NCBI GenBank assembly: GCA_009760855.2
Contig: WPIO01000007.1
Coordinates: forward strand, 2,869,501 to 2,933,500
Source: Cristatella mucedo
Lineage: Eukaryota; Bryozoa; Phylactolaemata; Cristatellidae
Length of the DNA stretch: 64,000 nucleotides
Direction: 5' to 3'
Both the position numbers and the translations under genes were made by a program. The notes beneath the pieces were generated by a model. That model searched no databases and was not told the DNA's origin. It worked only from the letters and a program-made list of their open reading frames with translations. Shown one piece after another: positions 13,341 to 25,361 of the stretch (positions are counted from its first letter, which is position 1; each line of letters opens with the position of its first letter).

Positions 13341-14079
13341 TAATTACTTAGATAAAGCTGCACATCAGTTACAAAAAGATTGTACAACAGCTATGTTGCC
13401 AAAAGTGTGTAAACGGGAAGATAATTTACAATTTTGTATACACAGCTGCAACATATAATCTCACATTTGAAATTGAAATTTGAAATGACTGATCTTCACA
13501 GGGCTATGAATCAAAGGGCTGTGTAATGGTTGGCCCTATCTTGCAGCAACGTGCATTGCCAGTTTCCTGTCACCCGAAGCGACCACTGGCGCTTTCACTT
13601 TAACCAGCTGAGTCGGCATCGTGTAAAACTGCTATAGCAAGCTTGACCAATCGAAGCCGTGCTACGCTTATTTTTAGTAAGTGAATGACATGCATAAATA
13701 AAATCTGCCGCTGATTATTTATGGAGGATTACTACATAGCTGTTGTACATATTAGCTTTGGCAGCTGGTCGTTTGTACTCACCAGCTTAGTCTGAATGCA
13801 CTCAGGCCCACGTTAAAAAGCATAGTTAAAAATTGTCTTGATTTTTCCTTGGTTCAATTTTAGTAATTTTAGCTGTTGAGTAATAGTAACACTAGTAATG
13901 GTAAGAAATTTTTACCGCGTCGTATGAGAAATAAGTCTCTTACTAAGAAGTTCAGGTACGCTAGAGAGAAACTGTTCCAGTTAGTTGGTGATAACAGCCA
14001 TGGCGTCAGCATTCAAAAACATACGCAACGCAATTCATATGAACGAAGAAAATTCTGTACAGAACTTTTAGATTTGCAG
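13341..14079. other. No recognised feature
   Basis: AT-rich spacer between LINE remnants; probably older decayed repeats. Confidence 0.45.
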
Positions 14080-14430
14080 CACCCATTGAAATGTCGTCAG
14101 GTCAGCGGATGCTGCCACATCAGTCGGAAGTGAGTCCCAGGCTTCGGGGTTGAACAGATTCAAAGTATTGTCTCTAAAGTATCTTAGATTGGTTGAAGCA
14201 TAGCTCAGTGACGGAGGCAGAAGAGCAGATGTGATGCAAAGAGCTATCTATGAATATTTGGGAAATTTTGGCATTAAAGCAAGAGAACAGAAGTGCCTAA
14301 AAGTAATCAATCCGTGAAGTCGATAGGCTACTTGATTGAAGCCAGCTTGATGAGAAGTAGAGCAATGCAGCAGTTACGACGTTCAAGGTAGAACAGCTAA
14401 GCTTTCTAATTTTGCACCGGCCACAAGCTT
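14080..14430 (-). mobile_element. Old LINE remnant (antisense)
   Basis: On the minus strand it resembles the C-terminal RT region (the block around the FGDRAF..APKAWNSLP motif), strongly decayed, with short indels. Probably a diverged member or a related family. Confidence 0.5.
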
Positions 14431-14887
14431 TACATTGCATCGACATTAGGCCTATGAGCAGTGAACAACGTTCGCATATGTGACCCTTTGAGCTTAAGAC
14501 GTCTTCGCACCCTTTGATTCGGAGCTCCTGCTACTTCAACGTCCGCCTGTGGCCGAGCTACAATTAATTGTTTTCTTTGCTCTCCGTTAGGGGTCTGTTC
14601 TATGATGTGTGTATTATTGCTCGGCAATTTAATGAAGGTAATGTGTCGATGCGGGTAAAATAAGGGTCAAGGTAAAAAGTAGTCGAGAGAGCTATAACCC
14701 GCCACACGCGTATATGTGATCCTTCCTGTTTGGCTGCTGGTGCGTTGGGCACAAATAGATTGCCATGGCTGTATCGCCTGTGCGTGTACATTTCGACGAA
14801 ACGTCAGGGCCTGCGTATTAGTAAACAGTTCAATTTCTAACTTCCTGAAGCCTACAGAGACTGAATTTTGAAAATATTTTTTCACAA

Positions 14888-15095
14888 GCGTGGTGACATC
14901 CTAAACTTGGAAGACCTCACTCTCAAGATTGGTTCATCAAGCAGCACTTCGGTGGCATCTGCCAACAATTTGGACTTGCTATTATTATTATAATAATACA
15001 GTTGATAAAGCACACTCAGGGAACTCAATCTCTTTCCACGTGCTTTACATTTGCTGCAAAGTAAAAACGATCGAATATTGAGTGGTATGACGCTA
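14888..15095. mobile_element. LINE fragments abutting in opposite orientation
   Basis: 14888-14981 is a plus-strand RT fragment (LEDLTLKIGSSSSTSVASANN-like). It meets an antisense 3' end at about 14982-15095 with ATT repeats and the stem-loop reading AAAGCAC...GTGCTTT. Confidence 0.6.
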
Positions 15096-15499
15096 TATGC
15101 AACCGACTTGTCATTGATTAGTCAATGGTCAAGTTGACATACTTTCAGTTTATCAATGCGGTCAAACCTTGCATTTACATTCCCGGGAGGTGCCCTAGAT
15201 CTTCTGTTGTCGGTGTGTAAAGCAGCAGATCATCAGGTCTGTCTTTAACTGCGTGGAAGCAACATCGCACCACTTTTGCACTGCAGTATTTCTCGTAGTC
15301 TCCATAATGCACCTATTGGACTATAAGATCCGCTCCTCGACGTGCCGGCCGCTTCGCTTGCTTGCGTCGGCGTTGCACCCGTCCGAACGTCTTGCTTCTC
15401 CAACGTGCGCTAGCACGCACCCGCTCCATGGCTTTCTCTATATTCTTGCCGTTTCACGCACTAAATAGAAATACTGCGGGGATCAAGCATTATTTTTGC

Positions 15500-15857
15500 A
15501 TGCACCAAAAGTCTTGAACTCACTTCTGGCTTCTATCACCACCTGCACTGACTTGGCATTATTTAAATCTATTTCAAGGACAACTCTGTGCGGTCAAACA
15601 TTTGCCCTATACCAAACATGTATTTTTTGTTATATGTTTGTGTGCTTAACTTTGCACGATTTAGTGCAAATAACTATTAATTTTTCCAACTAATCACCGA
15701 CAGCGAGTGTGTTGCATGCTTTTGCATATTTACCTATGTATAATACATTGCATTTCAGTAACTCATGGCTAATACTTCTATACCCTAAATTTGTGAGGTG
15801 CTTTTATATGAATTGTCTCGCTTATGGCACTGTACAAAAGGCATTATATTATTATTA
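15500..15857 (+). mobile_element. Old LINE 3' fragment
   Basis: Begins with a decayed APKVLNSLLASITT..DLALF match to the LINE C-terminus and ends with GCTTATGGCACTGTACAAAA and short ATT repeats. Confidence 0.5.
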
Positions 15858-16414
15858 GTGTGGGTTAAATAGGTAGCAGACGCTGCCCCATTTGATCAAT
15901 AGAGAGCCATCAAACTCTGTAATCCGACATACACATTTCTCACAATTTGTTCTATATGGATACGTCTTTCTTGAATTTGTGGACAAACCTAATGGGCATG
16001 TTAATCAGCATCAGTAGAGGCTTAATAGCTTTGTGCTTCGGTGCTGCCAAGAACTACAATTCCCGGCCACGGATCTGAACAGTAATTGAGCCTTCAGCTC
16101 GTGTACCTTGAAATTTTGAAGCTCAGTTAAGAGAACGGTCCGTACCACCAATGCCAGAACTGATGCAGCATCATTACAGTTTCGAATCAGGACTCATCTG
16201 CTCCATATAGCCCCCTCTTTTCCCCAGTGAACTTGTCGTTTTTGTTCCTGGGTTTTCGTGTTTGAACGTCCTTTATCCATTGCATATTACTAGAAAGAAG
16301 TCATAAAAATCAATGGCGTAATTTCTTCTAGTTTACTTTTGCATGCTGGCCTAAGAATGATACTTGGTTTTTTCGCATACTATCCATGCATGATACCATG
16401 CATATCATCAACAC
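15858..16414. other. No recognised feature
   Basis: Nothing identified on either strand. Confidence 0.5.
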
Positions 16415-17237
16415 CTTTCGTTAGACGACCACATCAGCTCCACAGTAAAGTCTGCCTACTTTCAGCTACATACAATTACTAAAATTCGAGCTTGTTTAGA
16501 TAAGGATACCACATCTAAGTTGGTCCGTGCAATTGTGACATCCCGTCATGACATTTGTAAATACTCTGCTTGCTGGCCTACCGGCCTGTGCAATCGGGCG
16601 CTCATAGGTGGTGCAAAACTCTGCAGCTAGGGTTTTCTGTCGTGAGCGTCGCAGTTGCCACATCACACCATTTCACGCCAACCTGCACTGGTTACCAGTC
16701 AAGCAACGGATCGACTTCAAGGTTTTGTCACTCATTTTTAGGTCACTTCATTCTTTGGCTCCAGCCAATGTCTCAGATCTACTCCCCTACCAGGCCAAGC
16801 ATCGTCCCACCCACTTTTCGGAATCCAACAGTCTACCAATTCCTCGTGCAAACCTCAGATCCTTTGGAGACCATGCATCTATTTCGTGTGCTCCCATAGC
16901 CCGGAACTCATTCCCACCTTGCGTCAGAACATCCCCTGACTTGACCACATTTAAAAAGAACTTAAAAACGTACCTATATAGGACAGCCTTTAGTGGGTCC
17001 CTGCGATTCGTCTTTTACGTGCTTTTGCGTACTGACTGTATATGCTGCCACTCACCACATTTGCAAGTTGACCCTGTGCATGTCACCCCGAACCAAGTTA
17101 TTCATGTTGTTTATCAAGCATGATAACACTCACCATTCATTCTAGTTTCCCTTTGCTGCAAATGTAAAGCACCTGGAAAAAGATTTCGTTCTCTGAGGGT
17201 GCTTTATCAAGTGTGTTATTAATACTATTATTATTAG
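16415..17237 (+). mobile_element. LINE copy, 3' third
   Basis: Starts at CGTTAGACGACCACATCAGC and reads [20 protein letters not shown] and FKKNLKTYLYRTAFSGSLRF. The stem-loop is AAAGCACC...GGTGCTTT, followed by ATT repeats. Frameshifts at several points. Confidence 0.82.
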
Positions 17238-17974
17238 TATTACCATTTCGATCAATTCTACTACAGCAAGTCGTTAAGTGCATTCATCGGGATTTAGTTC
17301 ACTTAGGGTGCTACTCGACGACCTATTATTGTGATTTAAGAGCGTTCGCGAAGGTGTACAGCCAGTTTGAGAAGCTGCACAGCTAGGTTTTAGAGCACAC
17401 TTTTTTGGTTTAATTGCACGGAAATCTTCCAGTAAACCAGTCAGTGAACTTAAACGCGTGCAAATAAACCCGTACTGCTGTGGCCACACAAAAGCTGCAC
17501 TTGTCTGCACGATTTCAGGCATTCAGGTTTGTTAGGATTAAAGCGGCCATTCTCCAGCTTGGTTTTTATTCTCCAGCTTGAATACAGCGAATAGGGAAGT
17601 ACGTTAAAGATATCCAAACATAAACGTGACCATCAACTCAGAAATCAAGTAAAAGCCAGATGGAATTTAAAAAATAGTCAATGACCATTAGCAACAAACC
17701 AACCCCTAAATTAGGCTAAATTTGTCCACCACAGTCACTTACGTCAAGTCGAAATTTTATCATTTGTGTTAAAATTATAGAAATTTTACAACAGTGCTGC
17801 AATGATGAGCATCAAATAAGGCGGAGATAATGTAGTCAAATTCATATTGGCTCTAATACATATGCAACTTGCACTCACTGGCATTAGGCTATCTTTTCTG
17901 TCGCCTGAAGTTAGGAATGGCATTTTCAGAGCTTCCAAGCTTCCACATTGACTAGCTGAGTTGGCATAAATATA
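17238..17974. other. No recognised feature
   Basis: AT-rich, with stop-rich frames. Confidence 0.5.
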
Positions 17975-18128
17975 TAAATAAATATAATTATTTATATTGC
18001 ACCTTAAGAGAACTTAATCGCTATTCAGGCGCTTCACATATGCCTCGGAGCTCGAGCCCACGACCTCAGTCAGACCTTGGTCGGGGCGAGCACCTTCACC
18101 GCTAGACCAAACCAGCTCGGCATATTAA
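17975..18128 (-). mobile_element. SINE family 2: tRNA-like head with LINE 3' tail (antisense)
   Basis: The minus strand reads TGGTCTAGCGGTGAAGGTGC (box A), GGTCGTGGGCTCGAG (box B-like), then GTGAAGCGCCTGAATAGCG, ATTAAGTTCTCTTAAGGTGC. The second half is the LINE 3' stem-loop, so this is a chimeric SINE. Confidence 0.72.
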
Positions 18129-18179
18129 GAAGCTGCTGGAGTTAGCCTCATCCACCACCAGGAAATCGTGAAGTTTCTG

Positions 18180-19004
18180 ACATTGGTAAGCGGAAGACGT
18201 GCATCAATCCACTCCAGAGTATTGATGTGAATGGACAAAGATCATCTGAAGTACCTCTAAAATATAGAGTACCTCAGGGCTCCGTGCAAGGTCCGGTTCT
18301 TTTCACGGTTTATACTCTCCCTCTCGCTGATGTGATTGCCAAGCACAATCTAGGCTTTCACTTCTATGCTGATGACACTCAGTTATACCTATGCTTTCAT
18401 CCCTCCCACCCTTCGAGCACCTCAAATTCTCTCAACTCACTTGCTGCATGCATTGATGACATCCGCACATGGATGGCAGCAAATTTTCTAAAACTAAACG
18501 ATGATAAAACAAACTTACTAGTTATGGGCCAATCCAGTGTGATTCAAAGATTGGAAAGGCTTACACTCAAAATTGGCTCTGCCAGCATATCTCCAGTTGA
18601 ATCAGCTCGAAATCTAGGTCTCATATTCAAAAGCGACCTCTCGTTAGACGACCATAACAGCTCCACAGTCAAGTCTGCCTATTTTCAGCTTCATAACATT
18701 GCTAAAATTCGGGCTTGTTTAGATAAAGATACCACACCTAAGTTGGTCCATGCATTCGTGACATCCCGTCTCGACTTCTGCAACTTACTGCTTACTGGCC
18801 TACCAGCATGTGCGATCAGGCGATTGCAGCTGGTACAAAACTCTGCAGCTAGGCTTGTCTGTAGTGAGCGTCGCAGTTGCCACATTACTCCACTTCTCGC
18901 CGACCTGCACTGGCTACCAGTCAAGCAACGGATTGACTTCAAGGTTTTGTCGCTCACTCTTAGGTCCCTTCATTCTATGGCTCCAGCCTATCTTTCAGAT
19001 ATAC
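18180..19004 (+). mobile_element. L2/CR1-like LINE, best RT fragment (5' part of interrupted copy)
   Basis: Best-preserved copy of the family that dominates the window. The frame from 18227 reads VPQGSVQGPVLF (RT motif before the catalytic block), YADDTQLY (catalytic Asp pair), then the thumb and C-terminal part ([45 protein letters not shown]). No endonuclease or upstream RT motifs are present, so the copy is 5' truncated near 18180. It breaks off at 19004, where a SINE is inserted, and resumes at 19182. Confidence 0.9.
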
Positions 19005-19181
19005 TAGCTGTGATGGCACACTAGGTAAGGCGGTTGCTTTCACGACCTCGATCCCGAGGTCGTGGGTTCGATTCCTGTGGTGGGCGATCCTTTATCGCCA
19101 CTGCAAGCGGTGGTGATAGCCTTAAAGGCTCTTCTGTCGCTATACAAAAAGAGGCTGTTTAATCAGCTAGGATTTTTTTTT
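19005..19181 (+). mobile_element. tRNA-derived SINE (family 1) inside a LINE
   Basis: Box A-like TGGCACACTAGG and a perfect box B GGTTCGATTCC sit in the 5' third. The body carries GGTGATAGCCTTAAAGGCTC and the 3' end is TTTAATCAGCTAGGA plus a T run. It interrupts a colinear LINE. Target duplication is at most a few bases. Related copies lie at 6062, 48190, 49685, 56779 and 60930. Confidence 0.8.
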
Positions 19182-19642
19182 ACCCCATCAGGCTAAGCAT
19201 CGTATCACCAGCTTTTCGGAGTCCAACCATCTAGAAATACCTCGTACAAACCTTAATTTCTTTGGAGACCGTGCATTTAGTTCGTATGCTCCCAAAGCCT
19301 GGAACTCCCTCCCGACCTGCGTCGGAACATCCCCTGACCTGACCACATTTAAAAGGAACTTAGAAACACACCTATTTAGGACAGCATTTAGTGGGTCCCT
19401 GTGATTCGTCCTTGATATGCTTATGCATGCTGACACTGTGCATGCTGCATCTAACCACATTTGCATGCTGACCCTGTGCATGTCACCACTAACCATGTTA
19501 TTTATCTTGTTTGTTTTTCAAGCATGACTTAACTTACCATTCAATTGCATTTCCCTTTGCAGCAAATGTAAAGGGCCTAGAAAGAGATTAAGTTCTCTTA
19601 GGGCACTTTATCAAGTGCATTATTATTATTATTATTATTATT
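19182..19642 (+). mobile_element. LINE, 3' part of interrupted copy
   Basis: Continues the LINE at the point where 19004 left off (CATCAGGCTAAGCATCGT). It keeps the C-terminal RT residues, the 3' UTR, the AAAG..CTTT stem-loop and a terminal (ATT)n. With 18180-19004 it makes one copy split by a SINE. Confidence 0.88.
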
Positions 19643-21384
19643 GTCTACAGAATTGGCCCGAGATTCCTCACGCAGTATTGGTGTATAGTTTAAATACACC
19701 AATCTCGCTCCACGATCTTAACGTGAAGCATCTGAAGCCGCAATTTTGAAGTTTAGTTCTCTGAAGGTGATGTACAGATGGGCCATCGTTTTTAACATTA
19801 TATCATTATTCTTAGTTCGCTCCGATGTAACTTTTGGCCTCTCGGCTCTCGTTTCAAAGATCATGGGCTTGACTTTCGGAGAGCACTTGACTTATAACGA
19901 TATACTTCCTAGTTGCTTAGCGCTACGTACATTCTGCTGCCTACGGTTTTTCAGCCGGCTTATAGTCTGCCATCGGTCCATTGGGGTGTGCTTATACGTA
20001 ATAGCTGTCCTTGGCACAGATGCGCAGCTGCCGTCGCTGCCAACTCAATTGGTTGAGGCCAGAGCAGCTGGCCAGGGTTAAATCGCTTTCCGGCAGCAGT
20101 AGCTGTGCCGCCGTCCTGAGTGTACCATTAAAGATGGCAGCTCGCTCCAGGGTCACTAGTGCTGCAACGATTCGACCTTTGGCAGTTGCATTGAGAACTC
20201 CTGTCTGCTTCTCGGACATTCTGGTAAAAGCTGGTTCCTGCTTGGTGGGCAATCTGGCCCGAGTGGCTTGCGACCTGTTGAATTGAAAATTGATTTCACA
20301 GTTAGAGACTTCTTCACTCTACAGACGGCATGCCCTGTGGTGCTGGCGTGCAGTCTCCAACTGTGGATCTAGTCGTCAATATTTGCATTTCGGATCACTG
20401 TGATTTGGCATTCAAGGTCTCCACTCAAGTGGAACGTGTAGTCGCAGTGCCAAGGTCTCATATCAAGGACAGCTTCTAAAATCTTGAACAGCGAAACCCA
20501 TCCTGTTTTTGAAGTGGCTCCTTCCAGCTGGACGTGCATGCAGAAAAAAGGCTACAAAAAGGAATGCGATTGATATAAAGTTTGCCCCCATCAGCAGCCC
20601 TGCACACGTCGTCCGTTGGATGACATGAATGATTTCTGGACGATGCACTGTCGGCTTTAAAACTTAAAATGTACCATATATTTCTTGCTTCAATGGCTCC
20701 CAGATTGCATGCTGTTGCAACGAGGGTACAGCCAGCAGTTTTGAGACTGCGATTTTCGTATGGGTTGATTAGCACTCCCATTGGTCCCTACTCTGCTTGT
20801 CCTTGGAGTACTTGGCTTCGAAGAGTACTTGGCAGCACATGCCTCGGCTGCCTCGTCTTGTCATGAATTGTCTTCGTAGCTCTGTAATTGAAAGCTGTAG
20901 AGATCAGCCGCCACTGGTTGCATGGCTTTCTCTTGCCTTAAAAAGTGCAATGATGCACGATCCTTCAGTGAAAACAGCTACGCCTGGGTATGTGGACAGC
21001 TAATTATTGTGGCAGGCTCTTGATTAGGATGTAGTCTCTCTTCGAGGATGTGCATGTGGTGCTTGATATGACAATGTCTGATACTATTACCATGAAAGCT
21101 ACTACCAAATCTTCTTTCAGTTGTGGGAAAGAGGCCAATAGGCGGGCTTTGCCCAATAGTTTGATGCATAGTGAGCCGGACTAAATAGGTCGCTCTACTT
21201 AGTTGCTTGAAGTCAACAACTATTTGTAGAGCAAATAAAAAGCTAATGTACACCCGATGACAGTCATGCAGCTGCTTCTATCCATAAGTTTTTACTTGAA
21301 TCCAGTACTCGAGCTTGTCTTGTACGCACCTTCAATGTGGATTAGATTGCATGTTCGAGCAAACCTAAATGAAGCTTAACTCAT
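19643..21384. other. No recognised gene
   Basis: Several 60-110 codon frames overlap on both strands, none with a recognisable domain or exon structure. Confidence 0.45.
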
Positions 21385-22045
21385 TACTCGCTGATCGACC
21401 AGCATGTGCAATCAGGCGCTTATAATTGGTAAACAACTCTGCAGCTGGGCTTGTCTGTCGTGAGAGGTGCAGTTGTCACGTAACACCACCTCTAGCCGAC
21501 CTGCACTGGTTCCCAATAAAGCAAAGATTCAAATTAAAGTTCTGTCACTTATTTTAGGTCCCTTAATACTCCTGCTCTAGACTCCCCATCAGAACTACCC
21601 CCCTCCAGGTCACGAATCGTAAAACTCGCTGTTATGGCTCGAACCACCTAGCCATACCTCGTACGAGCCTCAAAACCTTTGGAGACAGTGCCTTTACTTC
21701 GTATGGTCGCAAAGCCTGGAACTCACTACCAATGCACGTCGAAACGTTCCCTGACCTGACCACATTTAAAAGGAACTTAAAAACACGCCTATTTAGGACA
21801 GCATTTAGTGGGTCCTTGTGCTTCTTCCTTCACGTGCTTATGCGTGCTTACACTGTGCCTGCTGCTACTAACCACATCTACATATTAATCTTGTGCATGT
21901 CTCCTTTAATAATTTTTTGCTCGAAGAAATTGCGAATGTTACCACTAATAATTTGGTCATGCTTTCTTGACAGCATTTGAAAACTACTAAGAAAGAGATT
22001 ATGTGCTTTGAGGGTGCTATGCAAATATGTTACTATTATTATTAG
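21385..22045 (+). mobile_element. LINE copy, 3' third
   Basis: Starts near GACCAGCATGTGCAATCAGG and includes FPDLTTFKRNLKTRLFRTAF. Decayed 3' stem-loop and a short ATT tail. An (AAATT)n run follows at 22066-22093. Confidence 0.75.
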
Positions 22046-22065
22046 TATATGCCTCAAAATTAGTT

Positions 22066-22093
22066 TAAAATTAAATTAAATTAAATTAAATTA
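22066..22093. repeat. (AAATT)n pentanucleotide repeat
   Basis: About five units of TTAAA directly after a LINE fragment. Confidence 0.8.
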
Positions 22094-22837
22094 GTGCACT
22101 ACTGGATGGCTAGTTTCAAGGATAATACAGTCATATAACCTTTGCTGGAGCAGTGCAACCATTGCGCCAGCATGCAGGGTCTTCAATATCTAAGGAGCCG
22201 AAAGTAGAAATGCGGATACAGTTTAATAAAAAGTATTTTTAATTGAATCAAATAGCAAACTATTTAATTATTTCTGCACTATATCATAAAAACTAAAAGT
22301 ATTGTTTAACGAATCGATATTTGGTAAGCTAATACATTTCCAATATACAGAGGTGGGGCCAGGATTTTCATCTAGGGCTAAAAAAAAAGATCAGCAACAT
22401 TTTTACCTAGAGGAAAAGACCAACAAAATTATTTTCATTCAAATAGAACTAGACCTGCAATTCATAATAAATGGTAGTGAAAAATCACAGTGCCTATTGG
22501 ACCCGATCTCTGGGATTACTCATTGAATAAAATAAAGGCATCATTTCGTCTTTATTGGTGTCTTTATTAAAACCAAATTTGCGCCAGGATTTTTGTGGAA
22601 ATGGCAGTTTTATCGCCATGTGCATGTATACATGGGCTGCTGACTCACCTTTTATAGGCCATAGCGGACATTATAGACAACGCGCAAGCGCAGTTGCATG
22701 CATTTGTTGGGTAAATCTGTAACAACATACTTTATAATTTTTGAATTGGAACCGCAAAATGTTTATGTTGATAGTTAAAATAGCAGCTGTATCTCAGTGT
22801 ACCGCAGTTTATTGTGGACCTCAAACATTCCACAGCT
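22094..22837. other. No recognised feature
   Basis: AT-rich DNA between a LINE fragment and the minus-strand coding relics. Confidence 0.45.
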
Positions 22838-23290
22838 TCAAAGCAAGCCTCGGATTTCCACATCAATCTCTTCGCTGTCTGCTCTTGTATTTACGTCTTC
22901 CCAGTAGCTGACCAACGGTACCATTAGAGGAGAACAGTCATCAGGCAATTCTTCGAACGCAGCAGGAACATCCGGTACAAGAGCGAAACACAGAGCTTCC
23001 GTTGTTTTCACGTGGATTCGCACATTTTCGTTTTCCAGTGTATGCTGTTACAAGATTGAAATTTTTTACCTCGCGCCAAAATTTCGGCCGAGATCAAGCA
23101 AGCATCCAACTAAACTATCTGCGCTCCGGGAAATATAGTTAAAAAGGATTTCCCACTGGCTTTTCCTAAATCTCACACGATACTTGTCGTATTCAGGGCT
23201 GGCATTACAGTGGCCTGCAAATGAAAACTTCGTGTCAGCTGTTTTCAATTCTAGTAGATAGTTTATGTAAATTATAGGAGGCTCTTTCAA
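22838..23290 (-). pseudogene. Possible transposase relic, perhaps MULE-like
   Basis: The minus-strand fragment ALVPDVPAAFEELPDDCSPL resembles a segment seen in MULE-type transposases (LAFVP..DV..AFEEL). The neighbouring frame at 23066-23290 is not recognised. It may instead belong to the relic just upstream. Weak evidence. Confidence 0.25.
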
Positions 23291-23449
23291 AATCTGTAGC
23301 TCATTCTAACCTAGCACATAAACAATATTATAGACATTTATATTTTTATGTTACAATACTGTCACATGCAATGAAGAAATGTGTAGCTCTCATTTAATGC
23401 GTGTAGTCTGCAGACTTGCGATTGTCGAGAAAGTTCTCTACCACAGACT

Positions 23450-24342
23450 TAAATCCATTCCATACATGAAGCTCTAAACCAGTCATTTAATATGTAAATG
23501 ATGTCTTTGAACAATTCTTCGATCCGTTGGTGAAAAAAATTCCAGCCTTGATCTATGCCTCGCTAATTTAAGTAAACTTTCCTTGTAAGTAGTTTAAGTT
23601 ATCCCAGTCTTGGGTCAGAGCCTTAGCACAGTTTTTCATTAGTCCAAGCTTTACATGCAACGGAGGGAGCTGCACTTACTTGCGGTCGAAAAAAAAGAAG
23701 GCTGTAGGACGTTGTCACTCCCAGGCACCAAACTCGTTCGCTCTGGCCAGTCTTTTGTTTGGCAATCAAGATCAGCAGCGCGGCTATCCCGCAGTCATTG
23801 AACCACGGATATTGTATATAGCAAGCAGAAGGGCGACTATCTTTCAATCATCGCATATCTGCCACTGCTTTTGATCATATTTAATTTCATCGAGAAGTAC
23901 TTTCATTTTTCTGTAAGTCTTTCATCCGTGCAGAATGTACAGCGGGCAAGGAAGAAGGTTCGTTTCCATTGTGAAGTAAAACTCCCTTTAAACTTCGGTT
24001 TAATGAATCAATAAAGATTATCTACTCAGTTGGATAATAGAAAGTTTATATTTGACTAACCCAACCTTTGCGTTTCTGCAAAAGACTAGTGAATCCTTCG
24101 TCAAAATGTACGGAACAAACACTTTTTCGAGACATCTATTTCACAAAAGTTGTTCACGGGGCAAGAAAACTTCTCTTTTTTAATCTAGAACTGAGGAGTT
24201 CAGCAGACTCTTTGGGCAGATCTGGGTCTCTCACTAAATCATCAAAATCAGGCTGTGACATTGTTTTAGGCGTTGAAGCATCAAAAGCATAATTTTTGTC
24301 CTTAGTGTTACCTTCAGTTGAACTCAAATTCATGCCAGTCAA
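23450..24342 (-). pseudogene. Decayed copy of a widespread repeat-associated protein family
   Basis: Several minus-strand fragments lie in order but in broken frames: PDFDDLVRDPDLPKESAELL and SSRLKKRSFLAP (24342-24154), IIFIDSLNRSLKGVLLHNGN (about 24010), KIVALLLA (about 23830), LPPLHVKLGLMKNCAKAL (about 23660) and FKSVVENFLDNRKSADYTH (about 23430). I recall this order from repetitive uncharacterised proteins in hydra, aphid and spider genomes. The function is unknown to me. Many stops make it a relic. Confidence 0.6.
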
Positions 24343-24638
24343 TATATTATCCAGTGAAACAGGTGGAACAGAAACTGCAACCTCAGCACAGTGAGGTGCA
24401 GGTTAAGTTGCTGACGGTATATTTGGATATTCAATTTAAGCTCATGCTCTGTTGCCTTTTTCTCTGTTCCTTGGCTTTGTATTGACTCCGAGTGTCTGTC
24501 TGCCTATTACTCACTTATCTCTTCCTTTATCTCACACTCTTTCTGTCAGCGTTTTCTCATCCTTTCTCTCCCTTCACTCACTCCACCCTTTCATCTCTCT
24601 CGCTCTCTCTCGCTCTTTCCTTCTCTTGCAACGCTCCA

Positions 24639-24755
<117 letters not shown>

Positions 24756-24837
24756 ATCTCTCTCTTGCTCTTCTGGAGTCTCCGATATTTACTCGCTTCG
24801 CGGCATGAATTTCTAATAATAATAATGATGGTAATAA

Positions 24838-25361
24838 TACACTTGATATATTGCCCTAAGATAGCTCAGTCTTTTTAGGTGCTTTATATAATAATAATAA
24901 TAATAATAATAATGCACTTGATAAAGCGCCCTCAGAGAACTCAATCTCTTTCTAGGCGCTTTAAATTTGCTTTACATTTGCTGTAAAGAAAACACGATCG
25001 AATGAATAGTGGTAGCATGCTCAATAAAAAGTAGGAATAACATGGAAAAGTAGCAGCAGATCTGAGTTGCTGGCATCGAACTTTGACCTCAGGCGTCCAA
25101 AATGGCAACCGGAGCCGTGCATAAAGCTGGGTCGGATGCAAGCGGGTGAGGGGTGACATGCGCACGGTCAGCGTGCAAGTATGGTTAGTGGGAGCGTGCA
25201 CGGTGTCAGCACGCATAAGTGCATAAAGGACAAACCACAGGGACCCAATAAATGCTGCGATAACATGGATGCGCTTTTAGTTTCTTTTAAATGCGGTAAA
25301 GTCGGGGAATGTTGTGACGGAAGTCGGGAGTGAGTTCCAGGCTTTGGAAGCGTACGAACAT
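24838..25361 (-). mobile_element. Two LINE 3' ends in tandem (antisense)
   Basis: A decayed antisense tail at 24838-24890 is followed by a better copy from the ATA-repeat at about 24889 through the stem-loop and 3' UTR to about 25361. Confidence 0.7.

Noticed and set aside
19020-19090. Possible tRNA gene (box A and perfect box B)
   Set aside because: The body and 3' end match a repeated SINE, and no acceptor stem closes around the boxes.
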